NCBI GenBank assembly: GCA_021792855.1
Contig: JAJYTW010000001.1
Coordinates: forward strand, 25,371 to 89,370
DNA from: Actinomycetes bacterium
Lineage (GTDB): Bacteria > Actinomycetota > Actinomycetes > Streptosporangiales > Streptosporangiaceae
Length of the DNA: 64,000 nucleotides
Reading direction: 5' to 3'
Below are positions 53,958 through 62,376 of this stretch, piece by piece (position 1 is the first letter of the stretch; each line of letters opens with the position of its first letter). Position numbers and translations under genes: made by a program. Under the pieces are notes generated by a model. It saw only the letters and a program-made list of their open reading frames with translations, did not search any database and was not told the DNA's origin.

Positions 53958-54310
53958 CAGCGCTAGTCCACCTGCTGCGCCAGGGACGCCGGGCGCATCT
54001 CTGGATCGACGAGAGCCCCGCCGGGCGCCTGGTGGTGCGGGGCGACAGAAGACATGCGGCCCTCGCGGATCAACTGCTCGCCCGAAAGGCTGACGTGCTG
54101 TCCGTCGTCCACCTATGGAACGGCCGCACGCCGATACTCGACTGGCGCCGCGCCCGTGTCGCCGACGACCCCGCGCCCTGCGTTCTCTGCCGGCGCAGCA
54201 CTCTGCTCCGCGACCCCTGGGACAACCTTCCCTGTCACAAGACGTGCGCCGAGGCCGCCATCCGATGGGGTGCCGTACCAGTGATCTCCGACAAGAGGCA
54301 AGTCGCATGA
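53954..54310 (+). CDS. Protein with TubC_N-like N-terminal region and Cys/His motif
   Basis: VTALVHLLRQGRRAHLWIDESPAGRLVVRGDRRHAALADQLLARKADVLSVV...PCVLCRRSTLLRDPWDNLPCHKTCAEAA. Confidence 0.6.
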   Translation: MTALVHLLRQGRRAHLWIDESPAGRLVVRGDRRHAALADQLLARKADVLSVVHLWNGRTPILDWRRARVADDPAPCVLCRRSTLLRDPWDNLPCHKTCAEAAIRWGAVPVISDKRQVA

Positions 54311-54558
54311 GCACCGGCCACCTTCGGCTCGACGACGCCACCAGGCGGCGCCTGCTCGAACTCCGCGGCCTCGACCACCTGCTCCGCGAGCCCGGCCACC
54401 AGCCCTTCTGCTCGGACGGTCCCTCGAACCCGGCCAGCACCAGCGCTTCATCGTACAGCGGACCCGCAGCCGCCTTCTGGCCTACTATGATCCTGAATCC
54501 GTCTAATCTCCTGAAATTAGCTAATAGGTATTTTCGGACATTTTTGGGGAACTGGTGA
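54307..54558 (+). CDS. Hypothetical protein
   Basis: Start overlaps upstream stop (ATGA); MSTGHLRLDDATRRRLLELRGLDHLLREPG... Confidence 0.5.
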   Translation: MSTGHLRLDDATRRRLLELRGLDHLLREPGHQPFCSDGPSNPASTSASSYSGPAAAFWPTMILNPSNLLKLANRYFRTFLGNW

Positions 54559-55463
54559 TGTTTGTGGCGCACCGGAATGCGGTCGACAAAGAGGGCTGGA
54601 CGGTCTTCGGGTTCGTACTCCTTATTGGAACGCTCGTCTTGCCATTTTTTATTTTCCGCCAGAATGGCATGATCTCGGCCACCGGATGGATCGTCGAAGT
54701 TACATGGCTCGCCGTGATTTCTGGATTGATCATATTCCTGGCGCGCAATTCAATTCGCAAGCGCAGAGTAGAAGCCGCAACAAGAGGGATCACCTTCACG
54801 TCAGGCGGAGTGCCTCGAACTGTCTACAATGTCATCAACCCGGAGCTCTCTGCCAACAGCAGGAGTCTCACTAAAAATCTCACGGCAAGCCAGATTGTGA
54901 GAACTTCCGCGCTTGATACGAGCAGCAAGGTGACATTGTCGCGGGCGCAGGACGCAATTAAATACGTGCTCACCTCCACAGTCTATTCCGAGAACCAGCT
55001 CGAGCGCGCCGCGGCGGAGCCGACGTTGCGAAGGCATGAGTGGTCTATAGCCGTTGACCTGCGTGACATAACAAGCCTTCGCAGAGAGCAGCTTAGGATG
55101 CGGCAGTTGCATGCCGGCAGTAATCCGGGTCCGCTAACCGGGGCAGTGATTAACGCCCAGGACGACGCCCTGCGGCAGAAACTGGCTAAGATAGAGTCAA
55201 TTGTCGACGCCATGGAGAAGTACGCCGGTCACGTCAGGGCTGCCGACCAGGCACGCCAGGACTGGAAGTCTGCGGCAGAGATTTCGAAGCTTAACGCGAA
55301 ATTCACAGATCTCGTCGCAGGAACTGCAGCTGATGAGTATTACCTGCGGGAGGCGGAGGACATGACACATGAAGCGAGCGTCTTCCAACAGTCACTTGCG
55401 CGGGCAAATTTCGCAGCTCGATCCTTGTTCTTGCCTGACACGCTTACGGATTATTCTGACTAG
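54555..55463 (+). CDS. Two-TM membrane protein with long alpha-helical C-terminal domain; locally lower GC
   Basis: WTVFGFVLLIGTLVLPFFIF and GWIVEVTWLAVISGLIIFLA, then a charged helical region (REQLRMRQLHAG...KLAKIESIVDAMEKYAGHV). Confidence 0.75.
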   Translation: MMFVAHRNAVDKEGWTVFGFVLLIGTLVLPFFIFRQNGMISATGWIVEVTWLAVISGLIIFLARNSIRKRRVEAATRGITFTSGGVPRTVYNVINPELSANSRSLTKNLTASQIVRTSALDTSSKVTLSRAQDAIKYVLTSTVYSENQLERAAAEPTLRRHEWSIAVDLRDITSLRREQLRMRQLHAGSNPGPLTGAVINAQDDALRQKLAKIESIVDAMEKYAGHVRAADQARQDWKSAAEISKLNAKFTDLVAGTAADEYYLREAEDMTHEASVFQQSLARANFAARSLFLPDTLTDYSD

Positions 55464-55872
55464 AGAAAGGGTCAGCACTCGCATCTGGGCAGTTCAGGGA
55501 ACAGCGGCCCTACAGGCAGACTAACGCATGTGCATGCGGCACCGTCCGGCCATCTCTACTGCGACCTGTCTGCCCTGCAGGCAGACGTTTCAACGACCGT
55601 CGGCGCGAAGGGCGCGTCGCTGGAGAGCGGATCGCGGCTGATGACCCTCGTAGTCGCCCAGCAGGTTGAGAGCGACTGCCAGAGCGTCAACCCAGGTGGT
55701 ATCCGCCGGCTGCGCTTCGGCCAAGTGACCGTCATACTCAGAAAGCGGACTGGTCCCGCTCTTCGGTGGGGGAACTGGGCCGTCCCCCGAATGTCCGATG
55801 ACGGGCCTACATTGCGACTGCGCCGGCTCGCACACCCTTGCGACCGTTTCCCCCGAGATATCGGAGTCCACC

Positions 55873-56280
55873 ATGCACTGGTCGTATCCTCGTGCTGCCG
55901 CCGCCAGCGCGGCAGCGGTTCTCTCTGTCGCCGCGTGCGGGTCTTCCGCGGCCCCGCCTCACTACGCTGTCGCGCCGGCCACGTCTGCGCCTGCGGTCCT
56001 GACCGATTCCCAGGCTACCCAGATCTGCGACAGCTTCTCCGCATGGCTCAAGAAGGCAGTCAACCAGGACATGCCACGCCTCAGCGCCTCACTTCAGGCC
56101 GATGAGAGCGAGGCGCAGGGGACTCAACTCGGCGCGGACCTGCAGACGCTGGACGGCGACCTGCAGAGCATCAACTCGGCCGCGCTGACGCCTCAGTATC
56201 CGGGGCAGCCCAGTGACGTCCAGCTCATCATCACCGACTGCCAGGGATACGGCGTTCAGGTGAAGAACCCCCTACCGTAA
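55873..56280 (+). CDS. Putative lipoprotein
   Basis: MHWSYPRAAAASAAAVLSVAACGSSAAPP (signal peptide + lipobox LSVAAC). Confidence 0.7.
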   Translation: MHWSYPRAAAASAAAVLSVAACGSSAAPPHYAVAPATSAPAVLTDSQATQICDSFSAWLKKAVNQDMPRLSASLQADESEAQGTQLGADLQTLDGDLQSINSAALTPQYPGQPSDVQLIITDCQGYGVQVKNPLP

Positions 56281-56319
56281 GCCCACCGCGCATTGATAAT
56301 CATCAGAAGGGCGACCCCC

Positions 56320-56703
56320 GTGACTGATCTCGATCCGGCACATCGCGATTCCCGCAGCGCCATTCGGAACGTCATCCGTAGGCTGGGGCTTGCAGTTGTC
56401 GTGGCCGTTGCCGCATCAGGCTGGACAGCTTATGCAGTGCGGCCACCGTCCGTTCACGTGGTCACCCGCACACGCACCCGGGTCCGCACCGTGACCGTCA
56501 CCAAGACCACTCCGCCGGTCACCCGCTGGCGGACTCGTACACGCACCATCACAGTCGAGAGTCCCGGTCTGGTGACCTGCGCCCAGCAACTCTGGCAGGC
56601 CTGGGCAAACCAGGCGCCCATCGCCGCGAACATGAACAATGTCGAACCCACTTACGCCGCGGCATGCGAGCCGTATAACCAGCAGATCATCCCCGGGGGG
56701 TGA
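56320..56703 (+). CDS. Single-pass membrane protein with Thr/Arg repeat linker
   Basis: LGLAVVVAVAASGWTAYAV then VTRTRTRVRTVTVTKTTPPVTRWRTRTRTITVES. Confidence 0.65.
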   Translation: MTDLDPAHRDSRSAIRNVIRRLGLAVVVAVAASGWTAYAVRPPSVHVVTRTRTRVRTVTVTKTTPPVTRWRTRTRTITVESPGLVTCAQQLWQAWANQAPIAANMNNVEPTYAAACEPYNQQIIPGG

Positions 56704-56815
56704 GACTCGCTATTTGGGCTGGCGGGCAAGGCCGCTGGGGTGAAGTCCTGGGGTCCAGATTCCTCTCCGCGCTGAGCCGAAGGTCCGCGAAGTCCGCACA
56801 GATAGGCGCCTTGAT

Positions 56816-57607
56816 ATGAACGCATCGCCCAACCCCGCGTCTGTCCAGTTCCTCGCCGAGGCCATTCCCGTGCTCAAGGCCGGTCTAGACGTCGTGCCGC
56901 CGGGTGGTCGGAAGCGGCAGGGCAGCAAGGCCGAGCGACTGCACGCCTACCTGCGGTTTCAGGACGCGGCACACGCGGCGCTCATGTGGCCGGGCTGGCT
57001 TACGGTCACCGAGCAGGCCGTCCGCGCGAAGGATGTGACCGCGGCGCAGGTATGGGCGGATCTCGCCCAGAGTCGGGGCGCCGCCGCGGAGTTGCTCGCC
57101 GCGCTCAGCGAAGTTCGGATAGTGGGGAATCCGGAGCCGCGCCGCCTTGCGGAGGAGATCGCGACCCTGCTTGTCGAGCTGATGGACGCGAAGCTTCCCG
57201 GCACGCCTTCCTCTGTCCGGCTGAAGGTCGCCGGGGGCATCTATGCACGGGCTGGCCGACCAGCCGTGGAAGCGGCGCGAGACCGCTTCCCGGCCATATC
57301 AGACACGGTCGACAGCATTCAGGCACATGTGGACCCGGAAGTGCGGCAAGAGGCGCAGCGGCGATTCAGCGACTGCCAGCGCGCGCTCGGCTTGTGGCAC
57401 AAGAAGTTCGTCCTGGCATGCCGCGATGACCTCGGCTACGGCTCGCCGTGGTGGCAGCGCAGCAGTTGCCCGCGCAGGGGCCGATGGCAGTTCTGGCGTA
57501 AGCCGGACCTCTGGCCGGGCGGCTGGCCGCCCCCGGACGCAGCCGACCTGATCGGGGACGCCCGGCAGGAATGGAAGGCACGCGACGCTGCGGCTGAGGA
57601 CGGCTGA
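56816..57607 (+). CDS. Hypothetical alpha-helical protein with Trp/Cys-rich C-terminus
   Basis: 263-aa ORF; C-terminal GYGSPWWQRSSCPRRGRWQFWRKPDLWPGGW. Confidence 0.65.
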   Translation: MNASPNPASVQFLAEAIPVLKAGLDVVPPGGRKRQGSKAERLHAYLRFQDAAHAALMWPGWLTVTEQAVRAKDVTAAQVWADLAQSRGAAAELLAALSEVRIVGNPEPRRLAEEIATLLVELMDAKLPGTPSSVRLKVAGGIYARAGRPAVEAARDRFPAISDTVDSIQAHVDPEVRQEAQRRFSDCQRALGLWHKKFVLACRDDLGYGSPWWQRSSCPRRGRWQFWRKPDLWPGGWPPPDAADLIGDARQEWKARDAAAEDG

Positions 57608-57613
57608 CATTCT

Positions 57614-57778
57614 CGTATTGACGCTGCTGACCTGCGTCTTTGTCGCGTTCGCGGTAGAATTATGGTGATGGCCGACGCGTGCTGCGGCCTGGTTGTCCAT
57701 ACGGTGCCGTTCCGCGACGCCGATCCGTATTGACGACCGGCAGCATGCACGACGCGTCCATACAGTGCGTATTGACGA
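57614..57778. repeat. Three copies of CGTATTGACG plus two TCCATAC(G/A)GTGC upstream of an RHH gene
   Basis: CGTATTGACG at 57614, 57726, 57768. Confidence 0.75.
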
Positions 57779-57789
57779 GACGGAGGCTT

Positions 57790-58173
57790 GTGGCAGCGAC
57801 CACCCCGGTACAGCTCCGCATCCCTGACGACCTCCTGGCCCGGATCGACGTCGCGGCCGAGGACACCAACCGCACCGCCTGGATCCTGACCGCCGTACGG
57901 TACGCGCTCGAGGACCCCGGCCCGGGCGCCTACCCTGGCGAGCATTTCCCCGCGTCTGGCGCGCTCGTCGCTGGTGAGCCTTCACCGGGCGTGCTCTGCA
58001 TGGGTGCGGGCTGCTGGCAGCGGGACACGTCCCGGTACGGCCTCCGCCGGTTGCCGCTGTGCCCGGCCTGTGCGGCCGCGCTGACCGGCGCCGAGTACCG
58101 GAAGCCTCAGCCGGTGATCCCGCCCGCCTGGCGGGCCAGCCGCGGCAGGCAGACGACGGGAGCCGCGTCGTGA
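57790..58173 (+). CDS. Ribbon-helix-helix-like DNA-binding protein with Cys-containing C-terminus
   Basis: PVQLRIPDDLLARIDVAAEDTNRTAWILTAVRYALED; later CMGAGCW...LCPACAAAL. Confidence 0.7.
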   Translation: MAATTPVQLRIPDDLLARIDVAAEDTNRTAWILTAVRYALEDPGPGAYPGEHFPASGALVAGEPSPGVLCMGAGCWQRDTSRYGLRRLPLCPACAAALTGAEYRKPQPVIPPAWRASRGRQTTGAAS

Positions 58174-58328
58174 CGACACCCGCCTGCCCGGTCTGCGGGA
58201 CATCGGTACCGCGTGCCCTCACCGGCCACGCCCACTGCTCGGCCAGGTGCGAGCGTGCCGCGGCTCTCCGCACCCTGGCCGGCACCCTGAACAGCGCCCC
58301 CAGCGGCGCGGGAAGCGACCCAGCATGA
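58170..58328 (+). CDS. Small zinc-finger-like protein (52 aa)
   Basis: VTTPACPVCGTSVPRALTGHAHCSARCERAAALRTL; GTGA overlap with upstream stop. Confidence 0.65.
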   Translation: MTTPACPVCGTSVPRALTGHAHCSARCERAAALRTLAGTLNSAPSGAGSDPA

Positions 58329-58795
58329 CGACTGACATCCGGCCCGAGGTGGTCGACGGGATCTGCGACGCCGTCCACCGAGCCGCGTCCGCCCGCCTGG
58401 GCGGCGAGCCGTGGGAGCACCTTGACCGGGAGGGCCGCGAGCGGTGCCGCACCGCGACCCGCGCCGAGCGGGAGCAGGCCCGCGCCATCATGGCCGCCGA
58501 CGTCGCCGACCTGATGACCGCCTTCGACGCCCGGTGGGAAGGCCGCGCCGACGCGATCGACTCCGAAGCGCTCACCCTGGCCGCCATGGCCGGCGTCGGC
58601 GACGGCGAGCCCGGCTTCCCCGACGACATGGCGACCGTGTACGTGCTGACCGCCCGCGACCCCGGACCGCGACGTGCACGTGCCGTCGCCGACGCGATCA
58701 TCCGCCGCTGGCCCGCCGACCGCCGCGCCGAGTACGAGCGCCGCACCGGCCGCAGGCTCCCCGCCGACGTACCCCCGCCCCCGGCAGCCGGCTAG
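58325..58795 (+). CDS. Hypothetical protein
   Basis: MTTDIRPEVVDGICDAVHRAASARLGGEPWEHLDREGRERCRTATRAEREQARAIMAADVADL...; ATGA overlap. Confidence 0.65.
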   Translation: MTTDIRPEVVDGICDAVHRAASARLGGEPWEHLDREGRERCRTATRAEREQARAIMAADVADLMTAFDARWEGRADAIDSEALTLAAMAGVGDGEPGFPDDMATVYVLTARDPGPRRARAVADAIIRRWPADRRAEYERRTGRRLPADVPPPPAAG

Positions 58796-59436
58796 CTGTT
58801 GTCGCCCGGCCCGATCGCCTCCGCAGCCCGGGTGACGTACTGCGCCCCGGTACGCGACATGCGGTCCAGGCCGGCATCGAGCGCCCGGTCCGCGATGCCC
58901 AGATCGCGGGCGATCCTCGCGTACGACATCGGGTCCAGGCCCACCTTCGACCGCAGCCGGGAAGCGTGCGCGTCGGCCATCCTCCAGACATCCACCGGAG
59001 CCTTCGTGCCCGGCATCGGCGGGGCGATCATGTCGTCCACGCTCATCTGGCAGACGTACTCGAACAGAACCTCTGCGACGGCCTCCGCGCGCGCCCAGGC
59101 CCCGGCCGCGCTGGCGAACGCCGCAGTGCGGACATGGTCAGGCATCGCCGGGTCCTCGAGGACTGCGAGCAGGATCGCCTTCGCCCGCGGCGCGATCACC
59201 GACTCGCTATACGCACCATGCTTCAGCGCAGCCTTGTTCTCCGGGCCGAACGGCGGCCAGGAATATCCCCGGGCCGGACCGCCATGACCAGGCCCCTGCG
59301 ACTTCCCCCGCGACCCGGAACTAGGTTCCCCCGCATCGCCCGGATCTTCCCCCACGTCTTCCCCCGCTGGCACACCCCTTAGTGGGGAAACTCCCCGCTG
59401 CTCGTCCCTCGGAACTCTCGGCTTACGCCCTGCCAC
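58792..59436 (-). CDS. Terminase-small-subunit-like protein
   Basis: FGPENKAALKHGAYSESVIAPRAKAILLAVLEDPAMPDHVRTAAFASAAGAWARAEAVAEVLFEYV...RLRSKVGLDPMSYARIARDLGIAD, resembling actinophage TerS-like proteins. Confidence 0.6.
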   Translation of the reverse strand: MAGRKPRVPRDEQRGVSPLRGVPAGEDVGEDPGDAGEPSSGSRGKSQGPGHGGPARGYSWPPFGPENKAALKHGAYSESVIAPRAKAILLAVLEDPAMPDHVRTAAFASAAGAWARAEAVAEVLFEYVCQMSVDDMIAPPMPGTKAPVDVWRMADAHASRLRSKVGLDPMSYARIARDLGIADRALDAGLDRMSRTGAQYVTRAAEAIGPGDNS

Positions 59437-59574
59437 ACGCCTCCCAGACCAACTGTCAGCACCACCGCGAACAGCACCGGAACTGGAAGCCCGCGCGTCC
59501 GTTCGCGTAACTATGAAATTACTCGGAAACGTTGCGCGCACGGCGGTTCCGGCGCACGCCGCGCGCACGAGCCG

Positions 59575-60204
59575 TCAGCCGTCGCCCCGGCCGGTGCCGC
59601 TTGCCTCGTCGCGGATCCTGGCGATGTCCAGATGCCGGTACAGCGTCGACCGGCTGACGCCGATCACTTCGGCGATCCTGGTCGCGCTCATATCCGGGTG
59701 CTCGGTCGCCAGTAGCGTGGCGGTCGCGATCTGGTCCCGGGTGATGCTCGGCCCGCGCTTGGGGAGTGTTCCCCCGTGCCTGATCTTCGCGGCAGCCAGT
59801 CCCTCGCGCGTCCGCTCGGCCGTCATCGCGGCCTCCCATTCAGCCATCGCGGACGCGATGTGAAAGAAGAATTTGCCGGTCGGCGTGGTCGTATCTACCG
59901 AGCCGTCGAGTGCCTGGAGCTGGACGCCGCGCTCGCCGAGCAGGTTGATGATGTCCACGAGGTTGACCAGGGACCGGCCGAGCCGGTCCAGCTTCGTGAC
60001 GACCAGAACGTCGCCGTCGCGGAGCACCGCGAGGCAGCGGTCCCACGCTGGCCGGCTCCGCAGCTTGCCGCTCTGGCCGTCGTCGATGTAGATGTTTCGC
60101 TCGTCCACTCCGGCGGCCACGAGCCGCTGGACTTGGTTGTCAACATGTTGTGCCTTGCGGGACTTGGCCGGAGCCATGCTCACCCGCGCGTATCCAACTA
60201 GCAC
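59575..60204 (-). CDS. Serine recombinase (resolvase/invertase)
   Basis: MLVGYARVS...VVTKLDRLGRSLVNLVDIINLLGERGVQLQALDGSVDTTTPTGKFFFHIASAMAEWE...AEVIGVSRSTLYRHL. Confidence 0.95.
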   Translation of the reverse strand: MLVGYARVSMAPAKSRKAQHVDNQVQRLVAAGVDERNIYIDDGQSGKLRSRPAWDRCLAVLRDGDVLVVTKLDRLGRSLVNLVDIINLLGERGVQLQALDGSVDTTTPTGKFFFHIASAMAEWEAAMTAERTREGLAAAKIRHGGTLPKRGPSITRDQIATATLLATEHPDMSATRIAEVIGVSRSTLYRHLDIARIRDEASGTGRGDG

Positions 60205-60222
60205 TTCATCTATCCCTTCGGT

Positions 60223-60256
60223 GATGCCCGGCGCCGGATCCGATGCCCGGCGCCGG
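60223..60256. repeat. Two exact 15-bp direct repeats GATGCCCGGCGCCGG, period 19, upstream of the serine recombinase
   Basis: 60223-60237 and 60242-60256; the second contains palindrome CCCGGCGCCGGG. Confidence 0.9.
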
Positions 60257-60265
60257 GCTGGTGAC

Positions 60266-61372
60266 CTAGCTCAAACTCGCGAACCACGAGTCCAACTCGT
60301 CGGCCGCGTCCTCGTCCTCGTCTGGCATCCCGCCGGTCGTGCATAGCTCGGCGCACGCGGCTCGCACGCGATCGCCCCACTCACGGCTGGCCGCGTCGGC
60401 TGCGACCACCAAGGGCTCCCAGATCTCGGCTTCCCGGTTGCCGATGCCGTCTGGCATGTCGGGGATTTCGTCGCCGAGCCCTACGAGTGCGGTCGCCGCC
60501 CAGCGTGCGAGCTGGGTCGTCAGGACCGTGGCGGCCCGGCGGGCGTCGGCGTCCCAGCGCGGTGCCCGGAAGCCCTCCGGAGCGCGCCGCATCCTGATGC
60601 GGATGCACCGGGTAATGGTCGCGGCCATGCGCCCGCCAGTCGCGGTCTCAACGGCGTCCAGGCCGGCCATCATCAGCGCCCCGAACGTCGGGATGCGGTC
60701 GACCTGGCCGCCGCGAACGCGGGCCCAGCTTGAGCCGCGGACGTAGCCATCATTGACAAGCCCTCTGAGCGCGGCTTTCCGCTCGCCGCGGCCGAACAAG
60801 ACATCGATCTCATCGAGTGCGAGCGTCGCGTGCAGCTTGCCGACCGCGTGAGCGATGGCCGGCTCGGACGGCTCGGCGAAGATCTCCGGCGCCGGGCACA
60901 GCCGGGCCACGAGCCGCATGGCGTAGCTCTTGCCGCTGCCGGGCTCGGCGCTGGAGAACAGCAGCCGGGGTGAGGCCTGCCATACGAGCGTCCCGGTGGC
61001 ATCGCGGGCGTGCGCATGGGCGATCCAGGCGGTAGCCGCAACGAGCGCTGCCTCCGATGGCCAGACGGCATAGTGGGCGAGCAGCCCATAGACATAGGTC
61101 AGGAGCCGGTCGCCGTCCATCGCCGGGGCGCTGCCGGCCCGCGCGACCGTGCCCGGCTGCCGGACGGCCACGGTGCCGGTCAGCACCGGGACGCTGGCCG
61201 CGGCGAGCGCGTCGGCAGCCGGTCGCGCTGCCCGCTCGGCCCGGCGCTCGGCTGCCCGCTGGCGCAGCTCGGCGAGCCGGTCAGCACCGGCCGCGCGCTT
61301 GGCCAGGTCGCCGCAGTCTTCGCAGACGGGCTTGCCGTTTCCTGGTCGCTCCGGGTGCCGGCAGCCGGTCAC
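60266..61372 (-). CDS. DUF3631-domain ATPase-like protein
   Basis: GCRHPERPGNGKPVCEDCGDL; LLFSSAEPGSGKSYAMRLVARLCPAPEIFAEPSEPAIAHAVGKLHATLALDEIDVLFGRGERKAALRGLVNDGY. Confidence 0.85.
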   Translation of the reverse strand: MTGCRHPERPGNGKPVCEDCGDLAKRAAGADRLAELRQRAAERRAERAARPAADALAAASVPVLTGTVAVRQPGTVARAGSAPAMDGDRLLTYVYGLLAHYAVWPSEAALVAATAWIAHAHARDATGTLVWQASPRLLFSSAEPGSGKSYAMRLVARLCPAPEIFAEPSEPAIAHAVGKLHATLALDEIDVLFGRGERKAALRGLVNDGYVRGSSWARVRGGQVDRIPTFGALMMAGLDAVETATGGRMAATITRCIRIRMRRAPEGFRAPRWDADARRAATVLTTQLARWAATALVGLGDEIPDMPDGIGNREAEIWEPLVVAADAASREWGDRVRAACAELCTTGGMPDEDEDAADELDSWFASLS

Positions 61373-61506
61373 GACGTCCCGTCCAGGTCTGCGAACAGGT
61401 CCGGCGTCCCGCACGGATCCGGCTTGGCGAACAGGCTGGTCTGTACCGGCTTCGCGGTCGTGTCGAATGCGTCCGGCGTCATCATCAGCCAGTCGGTCTC
61501 GGTCAT
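61369..61506 (-). CDS. 45-aa protein MTETDWLMMTPDAFDTTAKPVQTSLFAKPDPCGTPDLFADLDGTS
   Basis: Not in the ORF track; strong GC3 bias; its TGA overlaps the downstream GTG (GTGA). Confidence 0.65.
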   Translation of the reverse strand: MTETDWLMMTPDAFDTTAKPVQTSLFAKPDPCGTPDLFADLDGTS

Positions 61507-61507
61507 T

Positions 61508-61936
61508 GCGGTATGCCTCCTCGGCGGCGCTCACCTGGCGCCGGTAGTCCGTGATCGTGACTCGCGGATTGCTCCGCCAGAACTCCAGAAGTTCCCAGCT
61601 CGCCCAGTGCTCGGCCCGGTCGGCAGGTCCCGACCAGAGCGACCACGGATCGATGCCGCGCGCCCGGCCGGCCGCGTTGACCAGGTAGCCGTTGGTAGCC
61701 GACTCGGCGGCCATGAATTGCGCGTAGGCGGCATCCCGCCATTCCCGCGCGACCGGGTCCTGGCGCCGGCGCTGCCGTGCCCGGTCGGCTGCCCTGCGAC
61801 GCTGCTCGGCCCGCGCTACGTCGCCGAGCACAGTCCCGGCCAGGTCGGCGAGCGCGGCATCGTCCATCACGCGCATCTCGGCCGCCAGGTCCGGGTCGCC
61901 AGCCAGATCGACCGGCTCGGCCAGCAGCGCGGTCAC
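61508..61936 (-). CDS. Actinobacterial mobile-element hypothetical protein (true 3' end uncertain; same frame continues into the DUF3631 ORF)
   Basis: VTALLAEPVDLAGDPDLAAEMRVMDDAAL...FMAAESATNGYLVNAAGRARGIDPWSLWSGPADRAEHWASWELLEFWRSNPRVTITDYRRQV. Confidence 0.6.
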
Positions 61937-62376
61937 CGGAGCGCCGCCGCGGCGTCGCAGTAGCCGTCGTAGTACCGCTCGCCGAGCGCTTCGCGGAGCG
62001 GCGCGTTCGCGGCGGTGGTCGGCTCGGTCTGGCCGAGCGCCGTCATAAGCCCCGCGGAGTCGTCGTCGGCCAGGTCTAGTGCCCGTCGCCCGGCGTAGGC
62101 ATCCACCGACCCGAGCCGGTATGCCTGGCCGAGCAGGTCGGCGACGGCATCGGCAGGCTCGGCGGCCACGCGCCCGGCCCGGACGCGCTCGCAGTCGCAC
62201 GCCATGCAGAACGGCGCGCCGTCGTAATCGATCGAAGCGCTGCCGTGCCGCGGGCATCCGACGCTCATGGCGTCGATCTCGGCATCGGTCGCGCCGTCCG
62301 CGCGCCACAGTCGGACGCTGCGCTGCCACTCGCTAGCGGACATCGTCCGCACGCCGGGCGTAGAGTCTTGTGCCAT
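61933..62376 (-). CDS. Hypothetical protein, first gene of the leftward replication-like operon
   Basis: MAQDSTPGVRTMSASEWQRSVRLWRADGATDAEIDAMSVGCPRHGSASIDYDGAPFCMACDCERV; GTGA overlap with the next gene. Confidence 0.7.
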   Translation of the reverse strand: MAQDSTPGVRTMSASEWQRSVRLWRADGATDAEIDAMSVGCPRHGSASIDYDGAPFCMACDCERVRAGRVAAEPADAVADLLGQAYRLGSVDAYAGRRALDLADDDSAGLMTALGQTEPTTAANAPLREALGERYYDGYCDAAAALR

